NCBI GenBank assembly: GCA_003427395.1
Contig: BFEA01000026.1
Location: 587,679 to 616,233, forward strand
DNA length: 28,555 nt
Direction of reading: 5' to 3'
Source: Chara braunii
Lineage: Eukaryota; Streptophyta; Charophyceae; Charales; Characeae
Position numbers and translations under genes: made by a program. How positions within the stretch are numbered: the first letter of the stretch is position 1; the number at the start of each line of letters is the position of its first letter. The notes beneath the pieces were generated by a model. The model saw only the letters and a list, made by a program, of their open reading frames with translations. It was not told where the DNA came from and did not search any database. Below are positions 26,151-28,555 of the stretch, piece after piece.

Positions 26151-28060
26151 TAAAGCTTCAGTTTGAGGGTGAAGAATTTTACCTGGTCAGTGTGTACGCC
26201 CCAAATGACCCCACATCTAGGGTGGACCTTTGGCTTACTCTTCATGAACACCTGCCAAACGATGCTCCTATTATACTTGCAGGTGACTTCAACACCACCC
26301 TCGACCCTGCAATGGATCGAAGATCCACATCAACACGCCATGACTTAACACCCTCACCACCATCCGCCCCTTGTCCGGATATCCCTGTGCTGAGACAATT
26401 TATGGCAGATAGACAGCTTGAAGATGCATATAGACTACTGCACCCCGCCCAAAAAGCCTACACCTGCCTATCATTGAGGGGCGAGCAAGGCCTTGCCAAT
26501 TCACGAATAGACCTTACACTTGTTTCTAAAGAGATGATGGGTTGAGTTACAACAACAAAAATTACAACTATCAGCCCTTGTAAATCTTTTGACCATAGGA
26601 TGATAACGTTGAGACTGTCATTCCACAATCATATCCAGCGAGGTCCGGGGTTCTACACATTTAATGCATCTTTGCTTCCCCTCCCTAGATTCAACGACCT
26701 GGTAAATGACTTATGGAAATATTGGCAAACCCAGAAACCCATCTTGGGGGAAATGGTGAATTGGTTTAATGACGGACTGGCACAATTACGGGAAAGAGCG
26801 AAAAAATTTTCCATTCAACATGTGAGAGACCGTAAAGCATATCTTGAGAGTCTCATGCGAGACTTAGAAGAATGGGATGAACACCTCATGAACGACCCGC
26901 TGCGCCGCCCCTTCTATGACAAAGTGCAAGAGGCCCGAGACCACCTCCAGTCGTATATCGAGCAGCAGGCGCAGACATGGAGGGCGCACGCAAAAATGAA
27001 AAAACAACACACAGACGGGACAATGGCAAAAACCTTTTTCAACAAGGCCAAAGCGAGAATAAGAGCAGCCATTGTTCCCAGGCTTAACCACCCGCTAGAC
27101 AACAATGCCTTGCCTGCGACCAATGCATATTCGATAGTGGACTACGCGGCTAAATACTATAATAACCTGTTCACATCTGAGACACCCACCAAACACCCGG
27201 ACAAGGTTCATCAAGCGAGAGAAATTTTTCTACAGGCAATTTGCTCCTCAATAACAGCGCAACAAAGGGCCACCTTCGACGAACCTATAACCGCACAGGA
27301 CGTCTGGGTTGCCCTACAAGATATAAAGGATGAGAAAACGTCTGGGATTAACTATTTTCCGAAAGAATTCTGGGTGGGATTTTTGGACCTCCTTAATGAT
27401 GATCTCATTGAGTACTTTCAGGCGATTCAAAAAGAGGGATTCCTAGGAGGAATGATAGGTCAGAGGATCACTATTCATCCGGATCAGACAGGGTTCATGC
27501 CCAATAGGAACATCCAAGATAACATCCTGTTGGTTAATGAGAGTATCAAATATGCCCGTCAACGGAGGCTCCAAGCAACGATCCTTTTCATAGACTTCGA
27601 AAAGACATATGACCACATCGATTGAGATTTTCTTGACATGTGTCTGTTGAAAATGAATTTTGGTCCGGTCTTTTGTCGATGGGTGCACTTGCTGCACAGA
27701 TCTGCGTCAACCAACATAATGCTAAATGGTCATCTCTCACCACCAATTCGCCTTCAAAGATCGGTGCGACAGGGAGATCTCATCGCACCATTGTTGTTTG
27801 TGATTGTTATGGACTTATATGGAGACCCTTGCATCGATGATTAGAGCGCATCCGGGTATCAGCAAAATTCCTATCCCATACATACCGCACCATCTTATAT
27901 CAATCACTTCACTCTTTGCGGATGATCTCACTGTACTAATACAAGCAGACCCGGATAGCGTCCAAGCTCTCACCCAAGTTATTCACCTCTTCTCGCTCGC
28001 GACCGACATGAAAGTTAACTGGGGTTCAAAGACTGAGGGTTGGTGGCTCCACCCTCAAGG
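26151..28060 (+). pseudogene. 5'-truncated LINE: endonuclease and reverse transcriptase remnants
   Basis: The frame opens after a TGA at about 26149 with EEFYLVSVYAPNDP, then the APE-type endonuclease motifs IILAGDFNTTLDP (GDFN at 26282-26293) and SRIDLTLVS near 26505. A stop lies at 26543. The same frame resumes to a linker and reverse transcriptase: GINYFPKEFW, HPDQTGFMPNRNIQDNILL, ATILFIDFEKTYDHID (stop at 27623, where Trp is usual) and SVRQGDLIAPLLFVIVMD; after a frame change near 27830 comes the FADD catalytic motif (27915-27926). Between FQAIQKEGFLG and MIGQRITIHP (about 27450) the usual block containing the IPK and RPISLLN motifs is missing, an internal deletion of probably 50-70 residues. 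The zinc-binding domain and 3' end are absent. L1-type by motif order. Confidence 0.88.
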
Positions 28061-28219
28061 ACAACCACCCCCTCCAGAGCCTAGTGTAGCATGGGCCCGC
28101 AACTATGTAACACCCGCGGACGCGTCCGCAGGGTCGAGCTCGGATCGCGGACCCAAATGGATCCGCATACGCGGCCTACCTGGTCCGCACCGCGGACCCG
28201 ATTTTACACGAATTTTCCT
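28061..28219. repeat. GC-rich patch of inverted GCGGACC words
   Basis: Immediately past the LINE remnant is a perfect 14-bp palindrome (28116-28129, GCGGACGCGTCCGC) and a perfect 7-bp-arm hairpin (28182-28198, GGTCCGC-ACC-GCGGACC), with more GCGGAC/TCCGC words between them. No coding character. Confidence 0.6.
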
Positions 28220-28555
28220 AAACTAAATAATAGGTAAAAAAAAAAAAAAAATTGGCATTGTAGGGAATTTTAAGCCCTACAACCCCACATTTTTTGTTTT
28301 TGAATCCGACTTTGTTTAAGATTTTTAAAAAATCAAAAACAAAATTGGATTAAAAAATATATATATATATATATATCTAAAGAAAAGTAGGATTTGTTTT
28401 TGGTCATTTTTTATCATGAGATATATGGTCCATGAGTTTACCTGTATTTTTTCAGAAATGAATTTATGTTTTTTGCAGAAGTATGAGGTGTTTTGAAAAA
28501 ATGCAGATGCAAAATTTAAAAAAAAAAAAAAAAAAGGGGTTTGATTGATTGATTG
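28220..28555. other. AT-rich tail with microsatellites
   Basis: Composition changes sharply to AT-rich. It holds A16 (28236-28251), (AT)10 (28357-28376), A18 (28518-28535) and a TTGA repeat at the window end. No gene is visible. Confidence 0.6.

Overview
The window looks like repeat-rich nuclear DNA from a green plant lineage. I see no complete host gene, rRNA, tRNA or CRISPR array. From memory, the transposase, the Myb-like protein and the long gypsy-type polyprotein most resemble predicted proteins of the charophyte alga Chara braunii. I could not check this, so the organism is an inference. Almost every coding stretch is broken by stops or frameshifts.

Layout. Positions 1-560 hold a poly-A tract, a 36-bp tandem repeat and low-complexity DNA. 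About 560-8760 is one large PIF/Harbinger-type DNA transposon with inverted terminal regions (634-734 and 8622-8691). Its plus strand carries a broken DDE transposase (1305-2643). Its minus strand carries a Myb/SANT-like DNA-binding protein (6249-8091, one frameshift) and a third protein of unknown function (3914-5316, one frameshift in a C9 tract). About 8760-12490 is a graveyard of short elements: LINE 3' tails that share a GGGACGCTGGACCCGG motif, an inverted pair of DNA-transposon ends, a LINE fragment with a reverse-transcriptase zinc-binding domain (minus strand), and a near-perfect 154-bp fold-back.

12491-25725 is a 13.2-kb Ty3/gypsy LTR retrotransposon on the minus strand, with two LTRs of about 2.39 kb and a tRNA-Met-type primer binding site. 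Read on the minus strand it encodes gag with a zinc knuckle, protease, reverse transcriptase and RNase H. A separate ORF follows, with a cysteine-rich module, integrase and a long C-terminal extension, and then a 225-aa extra ORF. Each LTR also holds an ORF of 137-177 aa, downstream of a conserved TATA-like box. About 26150-28060 is a 5'-truncated LINE on the plus strand with endonuclease and reverse transcriptase remnants. The window ends in a GC-rich palindromic patch (28111-28198) and an abruptly AT-rich, microsatellite-bearing stretch (28220-28555).

How the parts work together. In the Harbinger element the DDE nuclease and the Myb-like protein form the usual two-component transposition machinery, and the third conserved-looking protein is the unexplained part. 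In the LTR element gag-pol would supply replication; the Cys-rich module, integrase tail, 225-aa ORF and LTR ORF are accessory parts whose role cannot be told from sequence. Decay is dominated by C:G to T:A changes, including loss of two integrase catalytic aspartates.
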